Part shown: positions 34,206 through 45,776 of the stretch, one piece after another | Position numbering within the stretch: the stretch's first letter is position 1 | Layout of the letters: each line of letters starts with the position of its first letter | DNA from: Imbricaverruca yamaguchii | Lineage: Eukaryota > Arthropoda > Thecostraca > Neoverrucidae | Length of the DNA stretch: 64,000 nt | NCBI GenBank assembly: GCA_034440575.1 | Contig: JAOTOL010001621.1 | Span: 2,797,501-2,861,500 of the forward strand | Reading direction: 5' to 3' | Position numbers and translations under genes: made by a program | Notes under the pieces: generated by a model | What the model was told of the DNA's origin: nothing | The model's input: the letters and a program-made list of their open reading frames with translations, nothing else | The model's database searches: none

Positions 34206-34907
34206 AGACCATCCTGTTGTTCGTAAGCCGTATCCTATTGTCCAGCCGCAGCCACCACCAGTTGTCCGGCACACCGGCTCGGCGCCGGCGCCGAGCACAC
34301 ACGCGCGCTCCCCCCCCCCCCCGCGACAGACCCGGCTCAGCCGAGGCGCACCGCCCGAGTACCACCACCACCACCATCACGTGACCAGCAAAAGGTCAGG
34401 GTACCGGTCAGGCAAGGTCACCTACCCTCGCCACAGCCGGGGGCGACGGCAGCGCGCGAGGAGGGCCACACAGAGCGCAACAAATGGACACGTCAAGCCA
34501 ACACAACCCGTTATACTTCAACAACACGCAACACATAAATCCTAACATGAGACAACATCGACACATACTGACACTCTGGCCACCATCAGACAACTGTTGG
34601 GAGACGGAGGCGCCGACCGAATCTACTTCGCACTGACTAGCCTACCGATCGCCATCAACTCAACTGGGCGCTGTCCACAAATAGCTTCAACGCTGATCCG
34701 CTGCCAGCCATTAGACAATGACCTCGCAGCGAGATACGCGTCAGTGCGTCCAGACCTGCCCGCCTCCAGGCACTGAAACAACCTCATCCGGCATTGGGCG
34801 CCGCTACCGGCACACTGCTGCGTGCCTATCAATTACATTAGACTGAGCCGACGCCACCCGGCCACGATTGCCACCGCACCGTTCCGACAGCGAGCCGGTG
34901 GGTTGTT
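34206..34907. other. Unassigned GC-rich region
   Basis: It contains a C run at 34312-34322, a CAC/CCA patch near 34360 and no recognised gene. The 128-codon frame at 34159-34545 is low-complexity and arises partly from the adjacent minisatellite. Confidence 0.45.
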
Positions 34908-35174
34908 ACGGCCAAACACTGTTCCGGCGTCGAGCTAACTGGCTGCTGCGGCCGCCACACTGTTCCGGCGGCGCGCTGATTGGCTGCTGCGGCCGCCACA
35001 CTGTTCCGGCGGCGAGTTGATTGGCTTCTGCGGCCGCCACACTGTTCCGGCAGCGAGCTGATTGGCTGCTGCGGCCGCCACAGTGCTCCGGTGGCGAGCT
35101 GATTGGCTGCTGCGGCCGCCACACTATTCCGGCAGCGAGCTGATTGGCTGCTGCAGTTGCCACACTTCCGGCGG
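34908..35174 (+). repeat. GC-rich 41-bp minisatellite
   Basis: About 6.5 units with GATTGGCTGCTGCGGCCGCC and GTTCCGGC words. As in the 108-bp array, nearly every unit has a GCGGCCGC site, but the unit is otherwise different. Frames on the minus strand are artefacts. Confidence 0.95.
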
Positions 35175-35604
35175 CACGCGGACGGGAGGCTGGTGACAAG
35201 CAGGGTGGAGGAAAGCCGGGAAAGCAATGTGGCCTGGCGAATACATTGCCACGCAGAGCAACAGTCAATATTGACATGGTCTGGTCGACTGCGATAGCAA
35301 TCATCCGTAGGCTTGCGGACTTGCTTGTGGTACGTTTTCCTTATGTTTTCGTCACTCCCATTTTACAGTCGATTTTACAGTTTGTCGAATTTTCAAGATC
35401 AACAGTTTTGGCCCGTTGCTCCTCGATGAAAACCTAGTAAGGGTTTCCCTAATACGACAACCGGTCTGAATCCCACCCCGATTAGTAAGAACCCCATAGA
35501 ACATAATCACCCTCCCTTCGCATCCTTAATACCTCACGAACATTGAAGCGAGAAGAACCTTCTTTGTATGGGCACACTTGTAACAGTTACGGCGCAGTGC
35601 ACGG
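35175..35604. other. Unassigned spacer
   Basis: No gene or repeat was recognised between the 41-bp array and the octamer array. Confidence 0.5.
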
Positions 35605-36502
35605 TTACTGTGGGACTGTGGGACTGTGGGACTGTGGGACTGTGGGACTGTGGGACTGTGGGACTGTGGGACTGTGGGACTGTGGGACTGTGGGACTGTG
35701 GGACTGTGGGACTGTGGGACTGTGGGACTGTGGGACTGTGGGACTGTGGGACTGTGGGACTGTGGGACTGTGGGACTTGGGACTGTGGGACTGTGGGACT
35801 GTGGGACTGTGGGACTGTGGGACTGTGGGACTGTGGGACTGTGGGACTGTGGGACTGTGGGACTGTGGGACTGTGGGACTGTGGGACTGTGGGACTGTGG
35901 GACTGTGGGACTGTGGGACTGTGGGACTGTGGGACTGTGGGACTGTGGGACTGTGGGACTGTGGGACTGTGGGACTGTGGGACTGTGGGACTGTGGGACT
36001 GTGGGACTGTGGGACTGTGGGACTGTGGGACTGTGGGACTGTGGGACTGTGGGACTGTGGGACTGTGGGACTGTGGGACTGTGGGACTGTGGGACTGTGG
36101 GACTGTGGGACTGTGGGACTGTGGGACTGTGGGACTGTGGGACTGTGGGACTGTGGGACTGTGGGACTGTGGGACTGTGGGACTGTGGGACTGTGGGACT
36201 GTGGGACTGTGGGACTGTGGGACTGGGACTGTGGGACTGTGGGACTGTGGGACTGTGGGACTGTGGGACTGTGGGACTGTGGGACTGTGGGACTGTGGGA
36301 CTGTGGGACTTGGGACTGTGGGACTGTGGGACTGTGGGACTGTGGGACTGTGGGATTGAGGGACTGTGGGACTGTGGGACTGTGGGACTGTGGGACTGTG
36401 GGACTGTGGGACTGTGGGACTGTGGGACTGTGGGACTGTGGGACTGTGGGACTGTGGGACTGTGGGACTGTGGGACTGTGGGACTGTGGGACTGTGGGAC
36501 TG
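35605..36502 (+). repeat. Octamer satellite (GGGACTGT)n
   Basis: Roughly 112 head-to-tail copies of GGGACTGT are almost identical, with only a few length variants (near 35774, 36222 and 36307) and one GGGATTGAG near 36352. Three frames on each strand stay open for up to 423 codons because no frame of the octamer produces a stop; these are not proteins. Regular GGG runs with 5-base loops could form quadruplexes on the plus strand. Confidence 0.99.
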
Positions 36503-36655
36503 CACTGTGGTACACTGCCAGTAGGGTGGGAAGTGGGAACACTACTCGGTGTGGGCTACGAAGCTTGGCTGGTATGTGGGCGGCCAGCAGCTCGGTACAC
36601 CAGGTTAGCCCGTGAAGCGCAACCTGGCGTGGTGTGCTGCCACATTTAATCACCC

Positions 36656-37112
36656 GGTGTATGTGGTGGTTCGTCACCTGATGGATGTGGTGGTTCGCCA
36701 CCTGATGGATGTGGTGGTTCGTCACCTGATGGATGTGGTGGTTCGTCATCTGGTGGATGTGGTGGTTCGTCATCTGATGGATGTGGTGGTTCATCACCTG
36801 ATGTGGTGCAGTGTTTCATGACCTCATGCGATGCAATGATTGATCGCCTGGTATGGTGCAGTGGTTCATCACCTGATGCGGTGCAGTGGTTCATCACCTG
36901 ATGTGGTGCAGTGGTTCATCACCTGGTATGGTGCAATGGTTCATCACCTGATGCGGTGCAGTGGTTTATCACCTGACGCGGTGCAGTGGTTCATCACCTG
37001 ATGTGGTGCAGTGGTTCATCACATGATGCTGTGCAGTGGTTCATCGCATGATGCTGTGCAGTGGTTCATCACCTGGTGCGGTGCAGTGGTTCATCACATG
37101 ATGCTGTGCAGC
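36656..37112 (+). repeat. Composite 24/25-bp minisatellite
   Basis: The first part (to about 36795) has units near 24 bp with GGTGGTTCGTCACCTGATGG. The second part has about 12 units near 25 bp with GTGCAGTGGTTCATCACCTG. The shared core GTGGTTC(A/G)TCACCTGAT suggests one array evolved from the other. Confidence 0.93.
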
Positions 37113-37269
37113 GGTACGCCAATCCGAGTCAATCTGCGTGATGCCAATTTGATTACTTGCCATCGTATTAACATGAGCATATGGAAATGTAATTAAGACA
37201 CAGCAATTATCACGTGCGCACTAAATGTAATGAGGTAAGGGTAAACCTCCATATGCTAGCACCTCCATG

Positions 37270-37280
37270 AGCTACTGCTT

Positions 37281-37322
<42 letters not shown>

Positions 37323-37582
37323 TGTGTTGTGTGTGTATGTGTGTGTGTGTATTTGTGGGTGTGTCGCTACTGCTTGTGTTTGTGTCATTGTGTGTATGTG
37401 TGTGTATGTGTGTGTGTGGTGTGTGTATTTGTGGGTGGGTCGCTACTGCTTGTGTTTGTGTCATTGTGTGTATGTGTGTGTATGTGTGTGTATATTTGTG
37501 GGTGTGTCGGTACTGATTATGTGTGTCATTATGTGAGTGCGTGCATTTGTGTGTGTGTGTGTGTATCGCTACTCCTTGCGTG
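37270..37582 (+). repeat. Compound (GT)n with longer period
   Basis: GT-rich DNA interrupted by GCTACTGCTTGTGTTTGTGTC-like words that recur at roughly 78-bp intervals (near 37270, 37366 and 37442, and a variant near 37508). The microsatellite has therefore been duplicated in larger blocks. Confidence 0.9.
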
Positions 37583-37623
37583 TGGATGCCTCACCCAACA
37601 TTGACGCCCGTCTAGTGTGTTAT

Positions 37624-38187
37624 TCACACGTTGGTGCACCAACACAAAAACTTCGCCCAAACCGAGACACCAGCCAGTCGTCGAATGGATTTCCCCACCT
37701 CGCTTTCCAGAATTGGCTTCGCATCTCTATCGAGGCGAGAGAGCGCAGTTTCTTTTGCTATTCCATCTGCGCCTGCATCGGAACAGATCTGGATGGCGCT
37801 CGGGGGAAGCCAAGAGGATGCCGATTTCTGCTGGCGTTGCTCCCAACTGAGCTGACCAAATGTCTGAGCTTGTACTGCCCCAGGCTGCTGGACAAACAAA
37901 GGCTTTCGACGTGGCGTTAGTCGGGTCTGTACGGACAGGGATGGCTGGATTTCAATCTCGTCTGAGATGAACCGGTGGGATATATAGCTGATCAAATGGT
38001 GGGGAGAGGTGCAGATGCTAGCGGTATTTGCTTGGTAAGAGACACATATTCTTGGCAAGGTGCCAAAGAAAATAGTTATTTTGAGGGTACATCTTGGGAG
38101 GAAGAAATGAAAACCTGAAATGTCTTCACCGAAGTTCGTACACGTGCTGCTATACGATCGACATGGTCGATGAGTCCTAAAGCCCAA
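37624..38187 (-). CDS. Unrecognised 187-codon open frame
   Basis: This is the longest non-repetitive frame outside recognised retroelements. It starts MGFRTHRPCRSYSSTCTN. The C-terminal half is hydrophilic with a Gln-rich patch (QQPGAVQAQTF, EQRQQK) followed by a charged segment. There is no signal peptide, membrane segment or known motif. A shorter frame overlaps on the other strand. It may be an exon or a chance frame. No promoter or splice site was identified. Confidence 0.2.
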   Translation of the reverse strand: MGFRTHRPCRSYSSTCTNFGEDISGFHFFLPRCTLKITIFFGTLPRICVSYQANTASICTSPHHLISYISHRFISDEIEIQPSLSVQTRLTPRRKPLFVQQPGAVQAQTFGQLSWEQRQQKSASSWLPPSAIQICSDAGADGIAKETALSRLDRDAKPILESEVGKSIRRLAGVSVWAKFLCWCTNV

Positions 38188-38798
38188 ATAACCAACTTAC
38201 ACGCGCACAAACAAACTTACCGAAGACATTACGCGTGCAGTGGTAATGTCTTCGGTTGCATTCATGAACCGAAAAACCACAGTTGCTTCTCGATTAGAGC
38301 GTGACACCTATAAACCGGGTGACTGACAGCGTCCTGGTTTAGTCCTACTTGACCTGACCAAGAGGTCATATCAAAGCGAGTAGCTGAAACTGTTGATAAT
38401 CTGTCAACCGAGGGATAATGCCTCGCAAGTCGTTCATGCATTTATCTACTTAACTCTAGATGCACGTTAGTGGAGAGATCAAATTGAACCATCGAACTAC
38501 GATGGTAGAACCATTTGCTTCAATGCAAGCTGAAATGTTAACTTTCATGTGTGCAAATATGCATGCACGCAGAATGCATGATGCATGTATGCGTGACATG
38601 CTATCCGACGGAATTCATACATTCCATCAGATAACATGTAATGCACTGTTCTAGCTCATCATGCCCGACAAGTGTGACTGACTAAGCGATAATAATGGTT
38701 GCGAGCTCACGTGCATGAGCTGGCTTTACCACCTAAGACAAGAGCTGAACTATGCCATCCTTCCTACACTTTCATCACAACACACTACTGCGTTTATC
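38188..38798. other. Unassigned region with one inverted repeat
   Basis: Apart from the hairpin at 38219-38256, no element or gene was recognised. The ATGCATG-rich patch near 38560-38595 is notable only for composition. Confidence 0.5.
38219..38256. repeat. Perfect inverted repeat, 14-bp arms
   Basis: ACCGAAGACATTAC, a 10-base loop GCGTGCAGTG, and the exact complement GTAATGTCTTCGGT. It could fold into a hairpin in RNA or DNA. The function is unknown. Confidence 0.9.
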
Positions 38799-39631
38799 TT
38801 CACCCGTCCCGTTTCGGGGGTCTTCAACCGCCCCACTCAGATTTTTCGCTGATAGTGGATGAACGGCGCACGGCAGCGCGCCCAAATATGGCATACCTTT
38901 TCCCACATCAATTTGGCATGCTGTTTAAAAAATTTGAAGTCAGGTCATCTAGGGTCAACGAGTTAGTCAAGGTCAAGTGAGTTCATCTCCAAAAAGGTTT
39001 AACCAGTCATCACGCTTTAACGGATACAGACATTTTAATGAAACTTTCAGCGTTTGCTTATCTTTACGGATGGAAAAAAAACGTAGAAGTGGAATTTTTC
39101 ATTTTTTGGTTTTTGACTACATATAAATTTTGCGTATTTACCAAAGTGCAGTTCAAATTGAGGATTCTGTATAAAGTAAGCATTTTGTATTAGGGCAAGT
39201 TGACTTCCAACGTTTCTCGGTCTGCTCTACCCATTGAAAAAGGAAAAGTAAAGACAACTTCGAAACTCAAAATTGTGAAATTTAAAAGTATATATTTCTT
39301 TCTTCGGGGGGGGGGGAAATGAATTATAGCCCTGGTCGATTTCGCTGTTCTTTTCTCATTCCAACTAAAAAAATCAGATATCTCCAAAATGAACTCCCTA
39401 GAGTCAAAAACATAATGTAAGTCGTGAAAAGTCGTGAAAATTTAGCCCCCTGGTGACGTCACTCTTTTGGGAAATTGTTTTGGAGGGTGGACCCGGACCC
39501 TACTGGTCGAGCGCTATCCGATGACACCTCTTTCGTTTTCGTGCGATGCTCAGTTTGTACTTTAGAGGGAGGTCTTCAACCGCCGCCCCCCCCGAGATGG
39601 GGTGTGATGATTTGACCGGAAAGAGGGTTAA
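38799..39631 (-). mobile_element. TTAA-ended element, family A copy A4
   Basis: Full-length reverse copy. The left edge TTCACCCGTCCCGTTTCGG is one change from TTAA, and the right edge ends in GAAAGAGGGTTAA. The half-site cluster (AGGTCA and AGGGTCA words) is at 38935-38990. TGACGTCA lies near 39455 and CCCCGAGATGGGG near 39589. Its right TTAA (39628-39631) is also the left TTAA of B2. Confidence 0.85.
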
Positions 39632-39957
39632 CACGCGCACGTCCGGGGGCAGATATTTGCCCCCTGCGGTTTTCCTAATTTGCCACCATACTAATCGGGT
39701 TAGCAAGGCCAAACCTCGCATGGCTGCTCATTAGACTTGTCCGCATATCCTCATACATTTTAAATCCTGGGTCATCTCAGGTAAGGTCACCAGGTCAGGT
39801 GAAGTGACCTAACAACCCTCGGAGTTCTAGGTGGCTTAACATCCACAAAAATTGGCGATTGATTTCGAACTTATAACACAAACTTATATACAAACTTAAA
39901 ACTTATGATCTCATCAGGGACATATATATATATATATATATATGTATACATATATAT

Positions 39958-40021
<64 letters not shown>

Positions 40022-40731
40022 TTTTTCGTAGCATTGACCTGAGGTCACGTCGCGGCCATGCATTCCCCCATCATAGGGCTATGGTAAAATATACAAATGT
40101 TTTCTGGTTACATACATGCTCCCGGAAAGACCTCACTACGGTTGCGGCGTGTAGATGGAAGCTATGCTCAATGTTACCGTTGGCATTTTCCCTCAGTGAC
40201 CTCGTCAAGGTCATCTGAGGTCACCTGAGATCACTAGCACATTTATACGCATTATATCGCACTGCATTGAGCTAGAAGGCTGAAATTGCCGTCATTGTGC
40301 TTGTATCGCCACGACGTGTCGTTTGATACATTACATACCCTCCCTAGGCTACTTCATGATCTCGACCTGAAGTCATAGTTTCGGTTGACCTGACCTTAAA
40401 TCACACCGCCTATTGTCGATAGCACATTTAAAGGACTGTCGAATAGCGTTCGCGGTTCGTTTCTATCTGTTACAGGTCCTGAAATATGTGTCAATAGCTG
40501 AAAGTCCCACCCGATGTGGTCGAATTTGACGTATGATGACCCAGTGACCTGAATATTGACCTGAGAGAAAAAATGACCGAAACACTTTCTATAGAGCCTG
40601 TCACCAACTATCCAACGCCGTTTTCTGTTTGTCGCTAGTTAGCATAGTTCTAGATATCATAGGGGATATCTAGAGATCTGCCACCCCGGACATGCGAAGT
40701 TCGCGCGGACCGCCGGACGTACGAGTGTTGA
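39628..40731 (+). mobile_element. TTAA-ended element, family B copy B2
   Basis: It begins TTAACACGCGCACGTCCGG with the palindrome GGGGGCAGATATTTGCCCCC at 39645-39664. It ends with CCGGACGTACGAGTGTTGA, where TTGA replaces TTAA. It matches B1 along its length but lacks the LINE and contains an expanded (AT)n at 39922-40020. TGACCT words occur throughout. At 40711-40731 it shows the sequence B1 had before the LINE entered. Confidence 0.85.
39922..40020. repeat. (AT)n microsatellite inside B2
   Basis: About 95 bp of AT dinucleotide, absent from the same position in B1. Confidence 0.97.
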
Positions 40732-41769
40732 AGAGTTCTCCAGTAGTTTATCTTGATAAGCTCATTGTGCAGTTTCAGCACTGCTCGCGCACGTTCAGTA
40801 TGACAGTCGTCTTGCTATCAGCTTTGGACACCATTGGATCAGATATAATCGAACTGTCTTGTGCAATGTGTATGGTGGAAGAGATCGAGATGGAGGGACA
40901 TCGATCGGAATATTCATGCTTGTATGCCAAAGTTTTTCAACATTTAAGTAATCCTCTGCATTATTCAGTGATATTAGAATGAATTGGGTGACTAATCAGA
41001 ATAACATCCCGACTGTCGAAGCTGGCATCGACCTTTTAAATGCTGCTACTCAAAGTTTGATGTTGAGATCTCGCACTAGACTGTATTTTTCGACTGCGAA
41101 CCGTCAAAAAAAAGAAGCCAGTGTATAATTTGCTGATCTGTACTTCAAGTATAATTGTTACGTCTTACGCAGGCCAACAGGGCTAAGGTGGAGGATGCTA
41201 TCAACAGCTTACAGCCAGTAATAATTAGCCTATTGCTAGGGCACCGACCGTTAGCTAGAGGCCTCTAGCGAATAACACGGCTTCCCTAGAGGGGAACTTT
41301 TAAACCGACCAGATGACAGACTGACAGCATAGCAAACCGCATCGTCCAAGCTACCCAAGACACCGGAGAGTTACTCTAATTTCTTGTGATACGACGCGGA
41401 CTTGTGTTGCATCACAGTAGGCCGAAAGTTGGAATCCGCTGCCTCGTTTTTCTGGCAACTGCTCGAGACCAACTTCAAATCGGTCAAATGGACACCGAGT
41501 CGACCCCAGTCAAGGCGTCAGCCGTCAGCTACGTCAGCCGTCAACTACGTCGACAGCCGGATGGATGCCGTTCCATGAAATTGGTGGACGTCGTATCGAC
41601 CGTCAACTTGTCCCAACTGGCACCGACATCTGTCCGGTATCCGGCTGACGGGCGCAAATTGTTGACCTCGTACGTCGCCAGCCGTGTGTAAGCACCAGGA
41701 CGGATCGTCCGTCTGGCGTCAAATGTAGCACAGTAAGTACACTGGCTAGTCCGTGCCCTTGGCTCTGTC
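40732..41769. other. Unassigned region
   Basis: A short CGTCAGCCGTCAACTA tandem lies at 41515-41570. The 96-codon frame at 40692-40982 starts within B2 and matches nothing I recognise. Confidence 0.45.
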
Positions 41770-42240
41770 GACTGACCACGGACAGCAAGCACATAAGATG
41801 TCGAATGACAAATGATGAATGACCACGGTCGAACGATCACGAACAGCAAACACATAAGATGTGAGAATGACGAATACCACGGGAAACATGGTAAACCACC
41901 GAAACCCGGAACATGAAAACCCAAACCCAACCACAAACCAAGTAAAAACCACCAAACCACCCAAAAACAACCAAAAACACCCAAAAAACCCCAAAAAAAC
42001 CCCCAAAAAACCCCCAAAAAAACCCAAAAACCAAAACAAACCCAAAAAAACCAACAAAACACAAAACCAAAAAAAACACAAAAAAAACAAAAAAACCAAA
42101 ACCAAAAAACAAAAAAAAAACAAAAAAAAAAAGTCGAATGACCACGGTCGAATGACCACGGTCGAACGACCACGGACAGCAAACACATAAGATGTCGAAT
42201 GACGAATGACGAATGACCACCGTCGAATGACCACAGTCAG
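41770..42240. repeat. Tandem repeats flanking an A/C-only tract
   Basis: Units containing ACCACGGACAGCAAACACAT, then AAGATGTCGAATGAC, occur on both sides of the A/C tract (41770-41870 and 42133-42240). One array was therefore split or expanded by the simple sequence. Confidence 0.8.
41944..42132. repeat. 189-bp tract of only A and C
   Basis: There is no G or T on the plus strand over 189 bases. C runs of 2-5 separated by A runs of 5-11 give a minus strand with TTTTGGGG-like words. Long Lys/Pro/Asn and Phe/Trp/Gly frames are artefacts. Confidence 0.98.
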
Positions 42241-43478
42241 CCGCAGCCGGTCGTGATCTAGCTGGTAACCACGGCCGCCTGAGAGGTTCGGGACTGCGTG
42301 CGTGGACGGCTGGCTCATTGTTTCTGTCACCAATTTATTGCAAGTGGGGCTATGCGTGCAAACATCACGCTTCTGATTGGTGTGTGTTCCCAGCATTGGA
42401 AGCGGTTGGAATGCCTCCGTGGTACGTAAGCCGTTGCTATGCAGTTCGGTACAGGCATGTCTTCGAGCACACGCTGTGCAACAGAATCAGATCCGCCTCA
42501 GCTGAAACATAACATAGACTGTAAATGGCAAAAATCCTCCGGTATCCGTATTAGTATGAGACTAGTCAATCCGTATCCGTTTCCTGCACGATAGGGTGCT
42601 CTGAGAGTCAGACAGAGTTCATCGCTCTCCAATTCTATAAACAATATAATATAGCAAAATCTGTATTGGCTTCAGTGATAAATAGCAACTAAGACATCAA
42701 TAATAAGCAATATTTGAACAAACATGACAAGGTAAAATATCAAATGAACATTTTTGTATTGTAAAATTTTCAGTGTAATTTTCATTAGCACCACCACCTT
42801 TTCCATATTCAAGCACGTTCACTTCAGATCACTTCAGTCTTCTAGCCTATGCTGTGGTGCGTATGGTGCATGAAAACCAACAAAGCATACAAGAAAACAT
42901 GACTAAGGCCGAATAATTAACTGAAACAGAAATTACACCGATTCGGACATTTCTATTTTAAAATCCCACCCTGTTCATTAGCAAATTAGTGTGACTATGT
43001 TGAACAACTATGTATCAGGAGAACCAAGGTGTCCCCCCTTCCCTTTAGCAACCAAAGCACTAGATTAAACCGAATATTTGGGCATTTTTCATGACGCAAA
43101 ACTAGAAACTTTGCGCTTATTTTGCGAGCCAAAATAGACCTCTTTTCATTGTGTTGCACACATTCTTGCTCTAATCAGTCCTTGCCAATGATAATTAAGT
43201 TTGGTAAGCTTCTGTTCTTATATTTGTAACTCGCCGACACGGAAAGTATCAGGAATATCAAATCGTAGATCGAACGCCTTACTCTAATTGTGAATCAACG
43301 TACCACCCCAACAACACTGATGCATAACGAACTGGCCGGTAACTGCAGTGTATACCACCAGCCCACCCGGACATAATCCACCTGGACAGATCCCGGCCGT
43401 CACTGTTGGTCACCCGCAATGCTCTGAACCCGCCGGCGCACCACGAATGATCCAGCAACAGGCCGAGCTCAACCACAG
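42241..43478. other. Unassigned region
   Basis: AT-rich unique sequence. No gene, repeat or element was recognised. Confidence 0.5.
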
Positions 43479-43853
43479 CATCGATCCCACCGTCACGGTG
43501 CATTAAGGCCGATCCTCTCACAGCGCACGATCCCACCGTCACGGTGCATTAAGGCCGATCCTCTCTCTGCCCACGATCCCACCGTCACGGTGCATTAAGG
43601 CCGACCCTCTCACTGCCACGATCCCACCGTCACGGTGCATTAAGCGACCCTCTCACAGCGCACGATCCCACCGTCACGGTGCATTAAGGCCGACCTCTCA
43701 CAGCGCACGATCCCACCGTCACGGTGCATGCCGACCCTCTCACAGCCACGATCCCACCGTCACGGTGCATTAAGGCCGATCCTCTCACAGCGCACGATCC
43801 CACCGTCACGGTGCATTAAGGCCGACCCTCTCACAGCGCACGATCCCACCGAT
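43479..43853 (+). repeat. 46-bp minisatellite with internal palindrome
   Basis: About 8.5 units marked by GATCCCACCGTCACGGTGCA, with small length differences (42-48 bp). Each unit contains CACCGTCACGGTG, a perfect 6-bp-arm inverted repeat around a central C. Confidence 0.95.
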
Positions 43854-44399
43854 ACGCTGATAATCAGGACCGTCCCCGAGAGCTCACCCGTCCCGGAGAA
43901 GTGTCAGAGCACAACTGGCCAGAGGTACACAAACCTGCCAACTCGCCTACAAGCATAGGTGACATATTTGGCTGAAACTGTGTCATTGTTGTGACAGATA
44001 ACCATTATTCGAAGAAGGAAAAGTATTTATCACATAAAGAAGATATATCACTGGCGGAAAGACATTTTAACGCCAAGATACTTCATGTACGGTTTAGTTT
44101 GTGTTATTTCACAAACTATTCGCTTATATTCCAATAAGTTATCGCTGCGATTTGGTAGGGTTAACTTTTTCGTGGCAGATCCAGGTGCACAATATCGGCT
44201 GCACGCAGCCAGCTTCATTAGACTGAATCATGGCGCAGCAGGCTGTCACAGATACGCCGTGACAGCTGATATGGTTCAATTGCGATTCAGTTCCCAAACG
44301 TTTGTATGGGAAACGACATACGACGAACACCTGCCAACGGGAGGGTCTAAAAAGCAGACACCATCTCACATACAACGTTCGACAGACACCATTTCGCAG
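43854..44399. other. Unassigned region
   Basis: No gene or repeat was recognised. The 154-codon frame at 44085-44549 overlaps the duplication described next and has no known motif. Confidence 0.4.
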
Positions 44400-44690
44400 A
44401 CATTGTCGATCTCAGCAACCGCTGGCTTGATCTTCATGAAATCTACACCAAACGATCGACCGTGTGCCAGAGGCGTGATGTTTGTACTTTGGTGGCGTTG
44501 GGTCAAGTTAAAGGTCACCAAATCGCCGAAAGACAAACTTTTGGACTAACAGACATGGCCGAACTCGGCAACCGCTGGCGCGATCTTAATGAAACCTTTA
44601 AAAAAAGGTTAACCGTGCTCCAGAGGCGTGCGGTTTAGACTTTCGTGACCTTGGCTCAGGTCACCAAAGCGCCGAAAACAAAATGTAATA
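44400..44690 (+). repeat. Degenerate tandem duplication, about 150 bp
   Basis: CAACCGCTGGC(T/G)(T/C)GATCTT, ACCGTG(T/C)(G/T)CCAGAGGCGTG and GGTCACCAAA(T/G)CGCCGAAA occur in the same order in two copies (about 44400-44545 and 44560-44690). Confidence 0.8.
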
Positions 44691-45776
44691 GGTAAAATCC
44701 GAAAGTTTCGAAATGTGACTGATTTATTGGTTTCAATGCTTGTAGGTAACATACTTGATGTTTTTCACACCTCTGTAACCGACCGCTCGCCACTACGCAC
44801 CGCCGCACAATGTGATATATCAAGGGAAGAACTGGCCATAAATGCATTTATCGACTAATTTGTATGCGTATTTCTGACGCCATTGCATCAGCAGATGATT
44901 TTAGTACACGAAGTCACAGTTTTTATGAAAATTTTCGGAAGATTTTAAATAGAAATAAGTCAATGAACATGGACAACATTATGTGTGAAAAAAAACGACG
45001 CACACGTGCACAAGTGTTGTCGCAGTTTGACGATTGATAAAGGTAAGCTGCATTCTGAAAACCTGGACAAGTGAGATATGAAATGGAAGCTAAGAACATT
45101 CTCATTGCGTTAAGCAATTCAAAAAGGCATACACCAATTAACAACATGCTATTTGTTGTCAAACAATCAGTAATTGCAATAGTCGTTTAACTTTTTAGTA
45201 CCTCGAAGTTGAAGTAAGGTTTAAAAAAAAACGCACAACAACGCACAGCCAGAGACCAATCCCAATGAAATCAGTGATCCTTTGACTATATGTGCCGCAA
45301 GTTTCAGCTGCACCTAGCTGCTCTAACACCGATAGTGATCAATTGTATCCCGACCGGCCGCGGTGAGGTGCGGTGGCCAGCCCGGGCGGCACGGGGAAGC
45401 CCGAGCCGGACGCCGCGACGCGTCCGCTGGCGGGGTGTCTTGACCGGGTAACCTGATCCAGTGGTTGCTATGCCAAAAAGTCCCCTTGCTGACGAGACGA
45501 CTGATTCGAGATAGGTCACGGCATGGAAGCGGTCTTTGCCTGTAAGGTTGGGGTCATTGTGGTTGGATTTTGCGCGCATTGAACATGGAGGTGCGCGTTA
45601 GAAAATTAATTGGTGGACTTGTTAACCAGTGCAAAAGCGTCTGGGCGTGGAAGCTATTATGTTCATGAGTTGAATTATAGTTTGCAGTTGATCATGGAGA
45701 ATATCCCTCAGGGATGCCTCCGAAGCGAGTCGTCAATTGTTGACTTGAGAAAGGCGACCGACTTATCGCCAAGAAC
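44691..45776. other. Unassigned region
   Basis: A GC-rich patch at 45340-45450 is notable in composition. The minus frame at 45304-45579 (91 codons, Arg-rich) is unrecognised. Confidence 0.4.

Noticed and set aside
35526..36797. Open frames of 263-423 codons on both strands
   Set aside because: They lie in the GGGACTGT octamer array, whose frames contain no stop codon. They reflect the repeat, not proteins.
41541..42396. Phe/Trp/Gly-rich frames of 127-216 codons, resembling membrane proteins
   Set aside because: Produced by the G/T-only complement of the A/C tract and flanking repeats.
43479..43853. CRISPR-like array
   Set aside because: The units are directly tandem with no unique spacers of constant length, and the rest of the window is animal-type DNA.
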